The notes: generated by a model not told the origin, from the letters alone. A DNA stretch of 46,070 bases from an uncultured Pseudoxanthomonas sp. (GCA_937975725.1 CALJUL010000060.1:1-46070); one strand, 5' to 3'; shown: positions 32,093-40,685, counted from the stretch's first letter. A program made the numbers and translations.

Positions 32093-32256
32093 GCAAGCCA
32101 TCCGCTGCGCATGACGCCCACCCCGGCCCGGGACGAACCCGTCGCTCGCGCTTCAGACGCATGGAATCGCATGCGATTCCCTGACGCTTATGCCGTTCGG
32201 TCGGGGCCTGCTTCCAACAGCCCAAGGCCGGTCAACCCCTCCTGCCCGGAGGCGCC

Positions 32257-33759
32257 TCAGGTATCCAGGTTGATCCAGGTGGCCTTGATCTCGGTGTACT
32301 TGTCGAAGGCGTGCAGGGACTTGTCGCGGCCGTTGCCGGATTGCTTGTAGCCGCCGAACGGGGCGGTCATGTCGCCGCCGTCCCAGTAGTTGACCCACAC
32401 GCTGCCGGCGCGCAGTCGGCGCGCCACGCGGTGGGCGCGGCTGATGTCGCGCGTCCAAACGCCCGCCGCCAGGCCGTACTCGCTGTCGTTGGCGATGCGC
32501 AGCGCCTCCTCTTCGCCGTCGAAGCCGATCACCGACAGCACCGGGCCGAAGATCTCCTCGCGGCTGATCGTGTGCGCATGCGCCACGTCGTCGAACACCG
32601 TGGGCTCGATGTAGCAGCCGCCCGCCACCACGTCCGCGCGGCGGCCGCCCAGCACCAGCCGCGCGCCTTCCTCCTGGCCCTTGGCGATGTAGTCGAGCAC
32701 GCGCCTGGTCTGGCCCTCGTCCACCATCGCGCCCATCGGCGCGCCGGGGTCCAGCGGGTGGCGCGGGCGCATGGCCTTGCCGGCCTCGACCACGCGGGCG
32801 ACGAACTCATCCTTGATCGAGCGCTCCACCAGCAGGCGCGAGGCCGCGGTGCAGACTTCGCCCTGGTTGTAGAAGATGCCTCCGGCGGCGGCCTTGGCCG
32901 CCGCCTCCAGATCGTGCGCGTCGGCGAACACGATGTTGGGGCTCTTGCCGCCGCACTCCATGTAGGCGCGCTTCATGTTCGACAGCCCCGCGCATTGCAG
33001 CAGGCGCTTGCCGACCGCGGTGGAGCCGGTGAACACCAGTCCGTCCACGTCCATGTGCAACGCCAGCGGTTCGCCGGCGGTCTTGCCGAAGCCGGGCACC
33101 ACGTTCAGCACGCCGGCCGGGATGCCGGCCTCCATCGCGATCTCGGCCAGCCGGATCGCGGTCAGCGGCGATTTCTCCGACGGCTTCAGCACGATCGAAT
33201 TACCCATCGCCAGCGCCGGCGCCAGCTTCCACGCCGCCATCAGCAGCGGGAAGTTCCACGGCACGATGGCGCCGACCACGCCCAGCGGTTCGCGCGTGAC
33301 CAGACCCAGTTCGTCGGGGCCGGTGGCAGCGACTTCGCCGTACACCTTGTCCAGTGCTTCGGCGGTCCAGCTCATGCAGCGGATCGTCGCGGCCAGGTCC
33401 ACGTTGCGTGCGTCGCCGACCGGCTTGCCCATGTCCAGCGACTCCAGCAGCGCCAGCTCGTCGGCGTGCGCCTCGATGGCCTGCGCGAACTTCAGCAGCA
33501 CCTTCTTGCGGTGCACCGGCCGTGCGTTCGACCACGCGCCGGATTCGAAGCTGCGGCGCGCCGCGGCGACCGCGCGGTCGATGTCCTCCTGCTGCCCGTC
33601 GGCAACCTTGCCCAGCACGCGCCCGTCGATGGGGCTGATGCAGTCGAAGGTCCCGCCGCCGGCGGCGTCCACGTAGCGGCCGTCGATGAAGGCCCGGGTG
33701 CGGATCGCCAGGCTGCCGGCGAGGGATTCCCAGTCGTCGCGCGTGCGTACAGTGTTCAT
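32257..33759 (-). CDS. puuC: Gamma-glutamyl-gamma-aminobutyraldehyde dehydrogenase PuuC
   Basis: A 500-residue NAD(P)-dependent aldehyde dehydrogenase. FIDGRYVDAAGGGTFDCISPIDGR, VPWNFPLLMAAWKLAPALAMGNS, FTGSTAVGKRLLQ, the general base in MECGGKSPNIVFADA, the catalytic Cys in NQGEVCTAASRLLVE and the end GGYKQSGNGRDKSLHAFDKYTEIKATW match the PuuC group. It oxidises gamma-glutamyl-gamma-aminobutyraldehyde to gamma-glutamyl-GABA. The ATG at 33759 has GAGGGA upstream; the frame continues further but the extra part is not protein-like. It is separated by 267 bases from puuR on the same strand and by more than 4.6 kb from puuB, with unrelated genes between. Confidence 0.92.
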   Translation of the reverse strand: MNTVRTRDDWESLAGSLAIRTRAFIDGRYVDAAGGGTFDCISPIDGRVLGKVADGQQEDIDRAVAAARRSFESGAWSNARPVHRKKVLLKFAQAIEAHADELALLESLDMGKPVGDARNVDLAATIRCMSWTAEALDKVYGEVAATGPDELGLVTREPLGVVGAIVPWNFPLLMAAWKLAPALAMGNSIVLKPSEKSPLTAIRLAEIAMEAGIPAGVLNVVPGFGKTAGEPLALHMDVDGLVFTGSTAVGKRLLQCAGLSNMKRAYMECGGKSPNIVFADAHDLEAAAKAAAGGIFYNQGEVCTAASRLLVERSIKDEFVARVVEAGKAMRPRHPLDPGAPMGAMVDEGQTRRVLDYIAKGQEEGARLVLGGRRADVVAGGCYIEPTVFDDVAHAHTISREEIFGPVLSVIGFDGEEEALRIANDSEYGLAAGVWTRDISRAHRVARRLRAGSVWVNYWDGGDMTAPFGGYKQSGNGRDKSLHAFDKYTEIKATWINLDT

Positions 33760-34026
33760 TCGATCCCTCGCGCAGGATGCGCCGATGTGTCGGTGAGTGG
33801 GTTCAAGCAGCCGTTCCAGGTCCGCGCGCAGCGGAGCAAGTGCGCGCCGAGGTTCAAACAGAAGCATCCGCCCGACGCGCTGCCCTGGACGTCGAAGGCG
33901 TGGACCAGCGCGCCGGCGATGCTGCGCAGGATCGTACCGGAACCCGTGAATCCCTCCGCCTTCGGCACCGGATGGAGCCGCTTCGACAGCAGGGATGGGA
34001 AGGCGGTGCGGTCCATGGCCCTGCGC

Positions 34027-34575
34027 CTAGAACGTCGCCGGCGTGTTCGCGCTGACGACTACCGCGTCCACCGGGCCGAGGTTGCGGAAGCGGTGCGGCA
34101 CGCGGCTCTCGAAGTAGTAGCCCTCGCCGGCCTTCAGCACGCGCACCTGGTCGCCCACGGTGACTTCCAGTTCGCCGGCGATCACCACGCCGCCCTCTTC
34201 GCCCTCGTGCGCCAGCATGCCGTCGCCGGTGTCGCTGCCCGGCGGCATCACTTCGCGCAGGATGCACATCTGCCGCTGCGGGCGGCGCTGGCCCAGCAGG
34301 TAGTAGTGGATGCCGTTGCTGCCCACGTCCGGCAATTCGTCGGCGGTGTAGAACGGGGCGTCGGGCAGCCCCAGGTCCAGGTCCAGGGTGAAGAAATCGG
34401 CCAGCGAGATGGGAATGCCGTCCAGCACTTTCTTCAGCGAACTGACCGAAGGGCTGACCTTGTTCTGCTCGATCAGCGAGATGGTGCTGTTGGTGACGCC
34501 CACGCGCTTGGCCAGCTCGCGCTGGCTGAGGCCTTTGGATTTGCGGACCAGTTGCAGGCGTGCGCCGATGTCCAT
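34027..34575 (-). CDS. puuR: Transcriptional repressor of polyamine genes PuuR (XRE-cupin)
   Basis: A 182-residue regulator with an N-terminal helix-turn-helix (about 3-58: IGARLQLVRKSKGLSQRELAKRVGVTNSTISLIEQNKVSPSVSSLKKVL) and a C-terminal cupin (about 110-180: PGSDTGDGMLAHEGEEGGVVIAGELEVTVGDQ..ESRVPHRFRN, ending SANTPATF). It follows E. coli PuuR along its length, including the GEEGGVVIAGE cupin and the NTPATF end. PuuR represses the putrescine genes and is relieved by putrescine. ATG at 34575 with AAGGG upstream is chosen; a TTG at 34599 overlaps the candidate operator. It is divergent from the bauA-type gene, and the gap holds two copies of the same motif. Confidence 0.93.
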   Translation of the reverse strand: MDIGARLQLVRKSKGLSQRELAKRVGVTNSTISLIEQNKVSPSVSSLKKVLDGIPISLADFFTLDLDLGLPDAPFYTADELPDVGSNGIHYYLLGQRRPQRQMCILREVMPPGSDTGDGMLAHEGEEGGVVIAGELEVTVGDQVRVLKAGEGYYFESRVPHRFRNLGPVDAVVVSANTPATF

Positions 34576-34599
34576 CACCACCCTTTCGATCGGACCCAA

Positions 34600-34620
34600 G
34601 TGTTGCGGGATACTTTACAC
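34600..34620. promoter_or_regulatory. Candidate PuuR operator before puuR
   Basis: GTGTTGCGGGATACTTTACAC has inverted ends GTGT/ACAC, and on the minus strand reads GTGTAAAG then CAACAC. The element before the bauA-type gene has GTTGTAAAG then CAAC with almost the same spacing. It lies 25 bases before the puuR start, fitting autorepression. Confidence 0.5.
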
Positions 34621-34688
34621 CCCTGCCCCGGGCCGTCAAACGATGGGGGTGCGATCTTGGCATGCACTCGCGGCACGACAGGGACGCA

Positions 34689-34757
34689 CTGCAGGAGGGG
34701 CTTCGGCCCCGACCGCCGTGCCGGAGAAAAGCGTCGGGGCTGAAGCCCCTCCTGCAG
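34689..34757. repeat. Long hairpin of the GTAGGAG family
   Basis: Arms 34689-34713 and 34733-34757 are reverse complements over 25 bases with one mismatch. Their cores are CTGCAGGAGGGGCTTC and GAAGCCCCTCCTGCAG. It sits in the gap between puuR and the bauA-type gene, between the two candidate operators. Confidence 0.8.
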
Positions 34758-34768
34758 GAAGCCAGGCA

Positions 34769-34801
34769 GTTGTAAAGTTTTTTCAACGCGCTAAGCTGCG
34801 C
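34769..34801 (+). promoter_or_regulatory. Promoter and candidate PuuR operator of the bauA-type gene
   Basis: TTGTAA (34770-34775) and TAAGCT (34792-34797) with 16 bases between form a likely promoter. GTTG (34769-34772) and CAAC (34784-34787) form an inverted pair overlapping the -35 and spacer, where a repressor would block polymerase. GCTAAGCTGCGC (34790-34801) is identical to the promoter part before puuA. Confidence 0.55.
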
Positions 34802-34824
34802 AAGTCCCCTCGCCCGGAGCCGCC

Positions 34825-36201
34825 ATGAGCGCCGAAGACACTGCCTCCTCCCGCGCCCTGGCCGAGCACTACACCCGCCAGAACCTGGAAGCGCCCGGCT
34901 CGCTGGACGCCTTCTGGATGCCGTTCACCGCCAACCGGCAGTTCAAGGCCAGGCCGCGCCTGCTGGCCAGCGCTTCGGGCATGTTCTACCGGGACGTGGA
35001 CGGCCACGAGGTGCTCGACGCCACCGCCGGCCTGTGGTGCTGCAACGCCGGCCACGCGCGCCCACGCATCGTGGAGGCGGTGAAGCAGCAGATCGGAACG
35101 CTGGACTTCGCGCCCAACTTCTCGATGAGTTCGCCGCTGCCGTTCCGGCTGGCCGAACGGCTGGCCGCGCTGGCGCCGGGCGACCTCAACCACGTGTTCT
35201 TCAGCAACTCCGGCTCGGAAGCGGTGGACAGCGCGCTGAAGATCGCGCTGGCCTACCACCGCGTGCGCGGCGAAGGCCAGCGCACGCGCTTCATCGGCCG
35301 CGAGAAGGCCTACCACGGCGTCGGCTTCGGCGGCATGTCGGTGGGCGGATTGCCCAACAACCGCAAGTGGTTCGGGCCCGGCCTGCCGGCGGTGTCGCAC
35401 CTCCGCCATACCCTGGACCTGCAGCGCAACGCGTTCTCCAAGGGGCTGCCGCCGCACGGCATAGAACTGGCCGAAGACCTGGAGCGCCAGATCGCGCTGT
35501 ACGACGCCTCCACCATCGCCGCCGTCATCGTCGAGCCCATCTCCGGCTCGGCCGGCGTGATCCTGCCGCCGGAGGGTTACCTGCAACGCCTGCGCGCGAT
35601 CTGCGACCGCCACGGCATCGTGCTGATCTTCGACGAAGTCATCACCGGCTTCGGCCGCGTCGGCCATGCCTTCGGCGCGCAGCGCTTCGGCGTGCAGCCG
35701 GACATGATGACCGCCGCCAAGGGCATCACCAACGGCTGCGTGCCGATGGGCGCGGCCTTCGTCTCCGACCGCATCCACGACGCCTTCATGTCGGGCCCGG
35801 ATAGCGCCATCGACATGTTCCACGGCTATACCTACTCCGGCCATCCGCTGGCCTGCGCCGCCGCGCTGGCCACGCTGGACACCTACGAAGAAGAAGGGCT
35901 GTTCGACAAGGCGCTGGAACTGGGCGACTACTGGCAGGAAGCGCTGCATTCGCTCAAGGGGCTGCCGAACATCGTCGACATCCGCAACTTCGGCCTGATC
36001 GGCGCCGTCGAACTGGCGCCGCGCGAGGGTGCGCCCGGTGCGCGTGCCTACGACGTGTTCGCCCGCGCCTTCCACGAGGGCCACATGCTGATCCGGGTGA
36101 CCGGCGACGTGATCGCGCTGTCGCCGCCGCTGATCATCGAGAAGTCGCACATCGACCGGATCGTGCAGACCCTGGGCGACGCCATCCGCGCGACCGCCTG
36201 A
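34825..36201 (+). CDS. bauA: Omega-amino acid (beta-alanine)-pyruvate transaminase, BauA type
   Basis: A 458-residue class III pyridoxal-phosphate transaminase. FWMPFTANRQFK, DATAGLWCCNAGHARPRI, SNSGSEAVDSALKIALAYHR, GREKAYHGVGFGGMSVGG, VEPISGSAGVILPPEGYLQRL, LIFDEVITGFGRVG and the Lys of MTAAKGITNGCVPMGA follow Pseudomonas BauA closely. It converts beta-alanine and pyruvate to malonate semialdehyde and alanine; related enzymes also take GABA. The ATG at 34825 lies downstream of the candidate PuuR-controlled promoter. Followed on the same strand by alanine dehydrogenase and MmsA, which use its two products. Confidence 0.9.
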   Translation: MSAEDTASSRALAEHYTRQNLEAPGSLDAFWMPFTANRQFKARPRLLASASGMFYRDVDGHEVLDATAGLWCCNAGHARPRIVEAVKQQIGTLDFAPNFSMSSPLPFRLAERLAALAPGDLNHVFFSNSGSEAVDSALKIALAYHRVRGEGQRTRFIGREKAYHGVGFGGMSVGGLPNNRKWFGPGLPAVSHLRHTLDLQRNAFSKGLPPHGIELAEDLERQIALYDASTIAAVIVEPISGSAGVILPPEGYLQRLRAICDRHGIVLIFDEVITGFGRVGHAFGAQRFGVQPDMMTAAKGITNGCVPMGAAFVSDRIHDAFMSGPDSAIDMFHGYTYSGHPLACAAALATLDTYEEEGLFDKALELGDYWQEALHSLKGLPNIVDIRNFGLIGAVELAPREGAPGARAYDVFARAFHEGHMLIRVTGDVIALSPPLIIEKSHIDRIVQTLGDAIRATA

Positions 36202-36261
36202 CCCCTTCCCACGGCATCGGCGCTCCCCACGCGCAGGCCCCCTTCCGCACAGGAGAGAACC

Positions 36262-37377
36262 ATGCTGATCGGCGTCCCCAAGGAGATCAAGAACAACGAG
36301 TACCGCATCGGCCTGACGCCCTCGGGCGCGCGCGAACTGGTCGCCAACGGCCACCAGGTGATCGTGCAGCGCGACGGCGGCAAGGCCATCGGCCTGACCG
36401 ACGAGCAATACGCCAAGGCGGGCGCACGCATCGTCGACACGCCGGAGGAAATCTTCGCCAGCGCCGACATGATCATCAAGGTGAAGGAACCACAGCCGGC
36501 CGAGTGCGCCATGCTGCGGCCCGGCCAGGTGCTCTACACCTACCTGCACCTGGCGCCGGACCCGGAACAGACCCGCGCGCTGGTCGCCTCCGGCGCCACC
36601 TGCATCGCCTACGAGACCGTCACCGACCGCAAGGGCGGACTGCCGCTGCTGGCGCCGATGTCCGAGGTCGCCGGCCGCATGTCCATCCAGGCCGGCGCGC
36701 ATGCGCTGGAAAAGGCGCAGGGCGGCTCCGGCGTGCTGCTGGGCGGCGTGCCCGGGGTCAAGCCGGCCGAAGTGCTGGTGCTGGGCGGCGGCGTGGTCGG
36801 CATCAACGCCGCGCGCATGGCGATGGGCCTGAACGCGCACGTCACCGTGCTGGACCGTTCGCTCGAACGCCTGAAGTACCTGGACGAGATCTACGGCCAC
36901 CAGCTCACCACGATCTATTCCACTCGCGACGCCATCGAGGAACGCCTGCCGGACGCCGACCTGGTGATCGGCGCGGTGCTGATCCCCGGCGCCGCCGCGC
37001 CCAAGCTGGTCTCGCGCGAACAGCTCGCGCTGATGCGCCCGGGCTCGGTGCTGGTGGACGTGGCCATCGACCAGGGCGGCTGCTTCGAGACCAGCCGGCC
37101 GACCACCCACCAGGCGCCCACCTACGAGGTGGACGGCATCATCCATTACTGCGTGGCCAACATGCCAGGCGGCGTGGCGCGCACGTCCACCTTCGCGCTG
37201 ACCAACGCCACCCTGCCCTTCGCGGTGCAACTGGCCAACAAGGGCGCCCGGCGCGCGCTGCTGGACGACGCGCACCTGCTGGACGGCCTGAACGTGCACG
37301 CCGGCAAGGTGACCTACAAAGCCGTGGCCGACGCCTTGGGCTACGCCTACGTGCCGGCGAGCGAGGCGTTGGGATAA
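36262..37377 (+). CDS. ald: Alanine dehydrogenase
   Basis: A 371-residue NAD-dependent enzyme that deaminates L-alanine to pyruvate and ammonia. MLIGVPKEIKNNEYRIGLTP is the usual N-terminus. The substrate-site Lys is in IIKVKEPQ (about 74) and the catalytic His in YLHLAPD (about 96). The NAD motif is VLVLGGGVVGINAARMAMG (about 172-190), and DVAIDQGGCFET and HYCVANMPGGVARTST are standard. AGGAGAG precedes the ATG. Placed between a pyruvate-using transaminase and MmsA, it most likely returns alanine to pyruvate so that transamination can continue. Confidence 0.96.
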   Translation: MLIGVPKEIKNNEYRIGLTPSGARELVANGHQVIVQRDGGKAIGLTDEQYAKAGARIVDTPEEIFASADMIIKVKEPQPAECAMLRPGQVLYTYLHLAPDPEQTRALVASGATCIAYETVTDRKGGLPLLAPMSEVAGRMSIQAGAHALEKAQGGSGVLLGGVPGVKPAEVLVLGGGVVGINAARMAMGLNAHVTVLDRSLERLKYLDEIYGHQLTTIYSTRDAIEERLPDADLVIGAVLIPGAAAPKLVSREQLALMRPGSVLVDVAIDQGGCFETSRPTTHQAPTYEVDGIIHYCVANMPGGVARTSTFALTNATLPFAVQLANKGARRALLDDAHLLDGLNVHAGKVTYKAVADALGYAYVPASEALG

Positions 37378-37407
37378 CCGTTCCTGCCCATCCTCCCCGC
37401 ATCTCCT

Positions 37408-37477
37408 TGTAAGAGCGACACAAGTCGCGACCGGCCTTCCCGGTAACGCCCCGTTCGCGACTTACGTCGCTCCTGCA
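37408..37477. repeat. Hairpin of the GTAGGAG family between ald and mmsA
   Basis: Arm 37408-37430 (TGTAAGAGCGACACAAGTCG) and arm 37455-37477 (CGCGACTTACGTCGCTCCTG) are near-complementary. The element sits within the presumed ald-mmsA transcript and may act on mRNA stability. Confidence 0.75.
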
Positions 37478-37503
37478 GGGATTCTTCCCACCGGAGACAC
37501 CGC

Positions 37504-38994
37504 ATGAGCCGCCCACTGCACCATTACCTCGACGGACAACGGGTGGAAGGCGCCAGCGGCCGCTTCGGCGAGGTCTTCGATCCGGCCAACGGCGCCGTCA
37601 CCGCGCACGTGCCGCTGGCTTGCGCCGACGAGGTGAAGCAGGCGGTGGACGCCGCCTCCGCCGCCTTCCCGGCCTGGGCCGCGGCCACGCCGCTCACCCG
37701 CGCGCGGGTGATGTTCCGCTTCAAGGAGCTGCTGGAGGCGCGCGCCGGCGAACTGGCCGCGATCATCACCTCCGAGCACGGCAAGGTGCTGTCCGACGCG
37801 CGCGGCGAAGTCACGCGCGGGCTCGAAGTGGTGGAATTCGCCTGCGGCATCCCGCACCTGCTCAAGGGCGAGCATTCGATGAACGTGGGCCGCGGCGTGG
37901 ATTCGTGGACCGAGCACGCGCCGCTGGGCGTGGTGGCCGGCATCACTCCGTTCAACTTTCCGGCGATGGTGCCGCTGTGGATGTTCCCGGTGGCGCTGGC
38001 CTGCGGCAATGCCTTCGTGCTGAAGCCGTCGGAGCGCGATCCTTCGGCGTCGCTGTTCATGGCCGACCTGCTGAAGCAGGCGGGCCTGCCCGACGGCGTG
38101 TTCAACGTCGTGCACGGTGACAAGGAAGCGGTGGACGCGCTGCTGGACGAGCCGCGCGTGCAGGCGCTGAGCTTCGTCGGCTCCACCCCCATCGCCGGAT
38201 ACATCTACGCGCGCGGCAGCGCCAACGGCAAGCGCGTGCAGGCGCTGGGCGGCGCCAAGAACCACATGGTGGTGCTGCCGGACGCCGACCTGGACGGCGC
38301 GGTCTCCGCGTTGCTGGGCGCCGGCTACGGCTCGGCCGGCGAGCGCTGCATGGCGATCTCCGTGGCCGTCTGCGTGGGCGACGCCACCGCAGACGCGCTG
38401 GTGGCAAAACTCGCGCCCAAGGTGGCCGCGCTGAAGATCGGCCCCGGCTGCCTGGACCCGGAGATGGGCCCGCTGGTCACCGGCGCGCACCGCGACAAGG
38501 TGCGCGGCTACGTGGACGCCGGCGTGGCCGGGGGTGCGGAACTGGTCGTCGATGGCCGCGGCCATGCGGTCGAAGGCCATGCCGGCGGCTTCTTCCTCGG
38601 CGGCTGCCTGTTCGACCGGGTGACGCCGGACATGACGATCTACCGCGAGGAGATTTTCGGCCCGGTGCTGTGCGTGGTCCGCGTGCCGGACCTGGAAACC
38701 GCGCTGCGCCTGGTCAACGAACACGAATACGGCAACGGCACCGCGGTGTTCACCCGCGACGGCGGCGCCGCGCGCGAGTTCGCCCATCGCGTGCAGGCGG
38801 GCATGGTCGGCATCAACGTGCCGATCCCGGTGCCGATGGCCTTCCACAGCTTCGGCGGCTGGAAGCGCTCGATCTTCGGCCCGCTGCACGTGCACGGGCC
38901 GGACGGCGTGCGCTTCTACACGCGGCTGAAGACCGTCACCGCGCGCTGGCCGGAGACGCACGCGGCCGAATTCGTCATGCCGACGATGAAGTGA
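37504..38994 (+). CDS. mmsA: CoA-acylating (methyl)malonate-semialdehyde dehydrogenase MmsA/BauC
   Basis: A 496-residue aldehyde dehydrogenase of the MmsA group, which turns malonate semialdehyde into acetyl-CoA, CO2 and NADH, or methylmalonate semialdehyde into propionyl-CoA. GVVAGITPFNFPAMVPLWMFPVALACGN, FVGSTPIAGYIYARG, GGAKNHMVVLPDAD (the Glu of ordinary ALDH replaced by Asn, as in MmsA), the catalytic Cys in GSAGERCMAISVAV and FGGWKRSIFGPLHVHGPDGVRFYTRLKTVTARW are diagnostic. GGAG lies before the ATG. Together with the BauA-type transaminase it forms a beta-alanine to acetyl-CoA route. Confidence 0.94.
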   Translation: MSRPLHHYLDGQRVEGASGRFGEVFDPANGAVTAHVPLACADEVKQAVDAASAAFPAWAAATPLTRARVMFRFKELLEARAGELAAIITSEHGKVLSDARGEVTRGLEVVEFACGIPHLLKGEHSMNVGRGVDSWTEHAPLGVVAGITPFNFPAMVPLWMFPVALACGNAFVLKPSERDPSASLFMADLLKQAGLPDGVFNVVHGDKEAVDALLDEPRVQALSFVGSTPIAGYIYARGSANGKRVQALGGAKNHMVVLPDADLDGAVSALLGAGYGSAGERCMAISVAVCVGDATADALVAKLAPKVAALKIGPGCLDPEMGPLVTGAHRDKVRGYVDAGVAGGAELVVDGRGHAVEGHAGGFFLGGCLFDRVTPDMTIYREEIFGPVLCVVRVPDLETALRLVNEHEYGNGTAVFTRDGGAAREFAHRVQAGMVGINVPIPVPMAFHSFGGWKRSIFGPLHVHGPDGVRFYTRLKTVTARWPETHAAEFVMPTMK

Positions 38995-39010
38995 GGCCGC
39001 CGCGGCGGCG

Positions 39011-40339
39011 TCACTTCCCCAGATCCTTGAGGAAGAGGTTAGGCGACAGCGCGCACAGGAACGCCAGCGCGAACGGCACGGCCTCGCCCACCAGGTGTTC
39101 GGGGACCGGGATCCAGACCGGCAGCCGCAGCCCCACGTAGGCCATCACCGTGCCGGCGAAACCGACGATCAGCCCGGTGAACCAGCGCCTGGCCTTCTTG
39201 CCGCGGCTCCTCATCATGACCACCAGCGCGCCGAGCGCCGCGCCGGCCAGGGCCGACAGTGCGAACGCCCACGGCGGCACGAAGCGGATCGTCTTCGGCT
39301 CGGCCGCGTAGATGCCCGGCGCCAGCGACACGTGCGCCTCGCCCAGGCCGCTCGAACGCATCCGCACGATCGCCACGCCGTTCGCACCGACCGCCACGGT
39401 GTCTTCCAGCAGGCCCTGCCGGTCCGCCGCCAGGGTGACCATCTGGTCCGGGCGCAGGCGCGTGTTGACGCCGCTGAGGGTGATGCGGGCGACTTCGATG
39501 CCCCAGCCCTGGATCGTATCCGGCCCGGACAGGGCGAGCTTCGGGCGGTTGACCCGCAGTTCGGCGGACGGCGCATCGCGGTCATAGGCGGACACCAGGT
39601 CGACCTTGAACGGGTCGTCGGGCGATTCCATCGTCACCGACACGACATGGAAGGGATTGCCTATCCGGTCGATCCTGACCACGGACGGCGTGAGCGAACC
39701 GGACGGCGCGAGCAGTTGCACCGGCACGGTCGCCGCCAGCGCGCTGCCGGCGGTGGCGTCCTGGCGGTCGACCAGGCCGACCAGCAGTTCGCCGACGAAC
39801 GCCTGCTTGTCGGGATTCCAGTGCAGGCCGGCGGTCCTGTGCGCCAGTGTCAGCGCGCGCACGTTGCGCGCACCGTCGAGCGCGAACAGCCAGGTCGAGG
39901 AAGCGACCGAAGTCCGGCCCGCGCCTTCGATCTTCAGCGCGGGCTGCCGCGACGCCACCGAGACCACCACGCCCGGCTCCAGTTCCACTTCGCCCGTGCC
40001 CGCCGGCAAGCGCGCCTGCCCGTCCCTGACGACGCTGGCCTGCGCCGCGCCGGGCAGGTCCGCCCTGAGCTTCGCCAAGTCGATGCTCGGTCGCGCGTCG
40101 TCCGCGGCCGGCTCGGACGGCGCCACCGTCGTCGCGGGCGCCTGCACCAGTTCGTCCCACCGCCGCAGCGCCGGCGCCGATTGCGACGCCAGGCGCCCTT
40201 TCATCTCGGCATCGATCGCGATGCGTTCGGCCGCGTGCCTCGCTGCCGCGCCGCCGGCCGGCAGCGCCCACGCCGCCGATGCCGCCCATGTCCCGCACAA
40301 CGCCAGCGCCGCGACGGCGCTCCGGATGATCGCCTGCAT
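39011..40339 (-). CDS. Secreted/membrane protein of unknown function
   Basis: A 442-residue protein with a signal peptide (MQAIIRSAVAALALCGTWAASAAWA) and a large extracytoplasmic, beta-rich domain. Towards the C-terminus are up to three membrane helices: about 348-367 (WAFALSALAGAALGALVVMM), 378-396 and 409-430. There are no Cys in the mature external part, and I recognise no domain; the repeated RITLSGV..LRPDQMVTLAAD..VGANGVAIVRMRSSGLGEAHVSL segment resembles an Ig-like beta-sandwich. GGAGGAGACGAG before the ATG at 40339 is a strong ribosome-binding site. Convergent with mmsA, 16 bases apart. Function unknown. Confidence 0.72.
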   Translation of the reverse strand: MQAIIRSAVAALALCGTWAASAAWALPAGGAAARHAAERIAIDAEMKGRLASQSAPALRRWDELVQAPATTVAPSEPAADDARPSIDLAKLRADLPGAAQASVVRDGQARLPAGTGEVELEPGVVVSVASRQPALKIEGAGRTSVASSTWLFALDGARNVRALTLAHRTAGLHWNPDKQAFVGELLVGLVDRQDATAGSALAATVPVQLLAPSGSLTPSVVRIDRIGNPFHVVSVTMESPDDPFKVDLVSAYDRDAPSAELRVNRPKLALSGPDTIQGWGIEVARITLSGVNTRLRPDQMVTLAADRQGLLEDTVAVGANGVAIVRMRSSGLGEAHVSLAPGIYAAEPKTIRFVPPWAFALSALAGAALGALVVMMRSRGKKARRWFTGLIVGFAGTVMAYVGLRLPVWIPVPEHLVGEAVPFALAFLCALSPNLFLKDLGK

Positions 40340-40685
40340 CTCGTCTCCTCCCTCGTCCTGCGGCCACGGGAACCGGAACACGTCCGGCCGGCGCGTCGCT
40401 CCCGCCGGCGGGATACCGGGTCCAACGGCATCGCGCACGCACGTGGGACAGGACGCGGCAGGTAAATGCATGTAGCAAGCGCCAACCCGCATCGCAGCCA
40501 TGCCGGCTCGCGGCGATTCCCCGCCACGCAGCCCCGTGTAAGCCGGGCCTGCTTCGTGACGGCGAATGCACGGGGCGATGGCACGGCCGCGTGCCCACGC
40601 GCGATGCCGCGCCTGCCGCACCGCCGGATGAGGCGCACGGCGGGATGAAGTAGAGTCGCCACTCTCTTCTTTCCCGGGAAATGTC
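40340..40685. other. Divergent intergenic region
   Basis: About 346 bases between divergent genes. Inverted pairs such as CCGGCCGG and CCGCCGGCGGG are seen but none with a terminator U-run. GATGAAGTAGAGTCG near 40645 could hold a -10 for the serine hydrolase gene. No gene is seen on either strand. Confidence 0.4.

Noticed and set aside
33756..34016. Minus-strand 86-codon frame between puuR and puuC
   Set aside because: No good ribosome-binding site and no recognisable features, and it runs into the puuC start. Kept as a weak possibility only.
34783..37299. Minus-strand open frame of over 800 codons opposite bauA and ald
   Set aside because: Same GC-driven shadow; the sense strand carries complete, well-matched enzymes.
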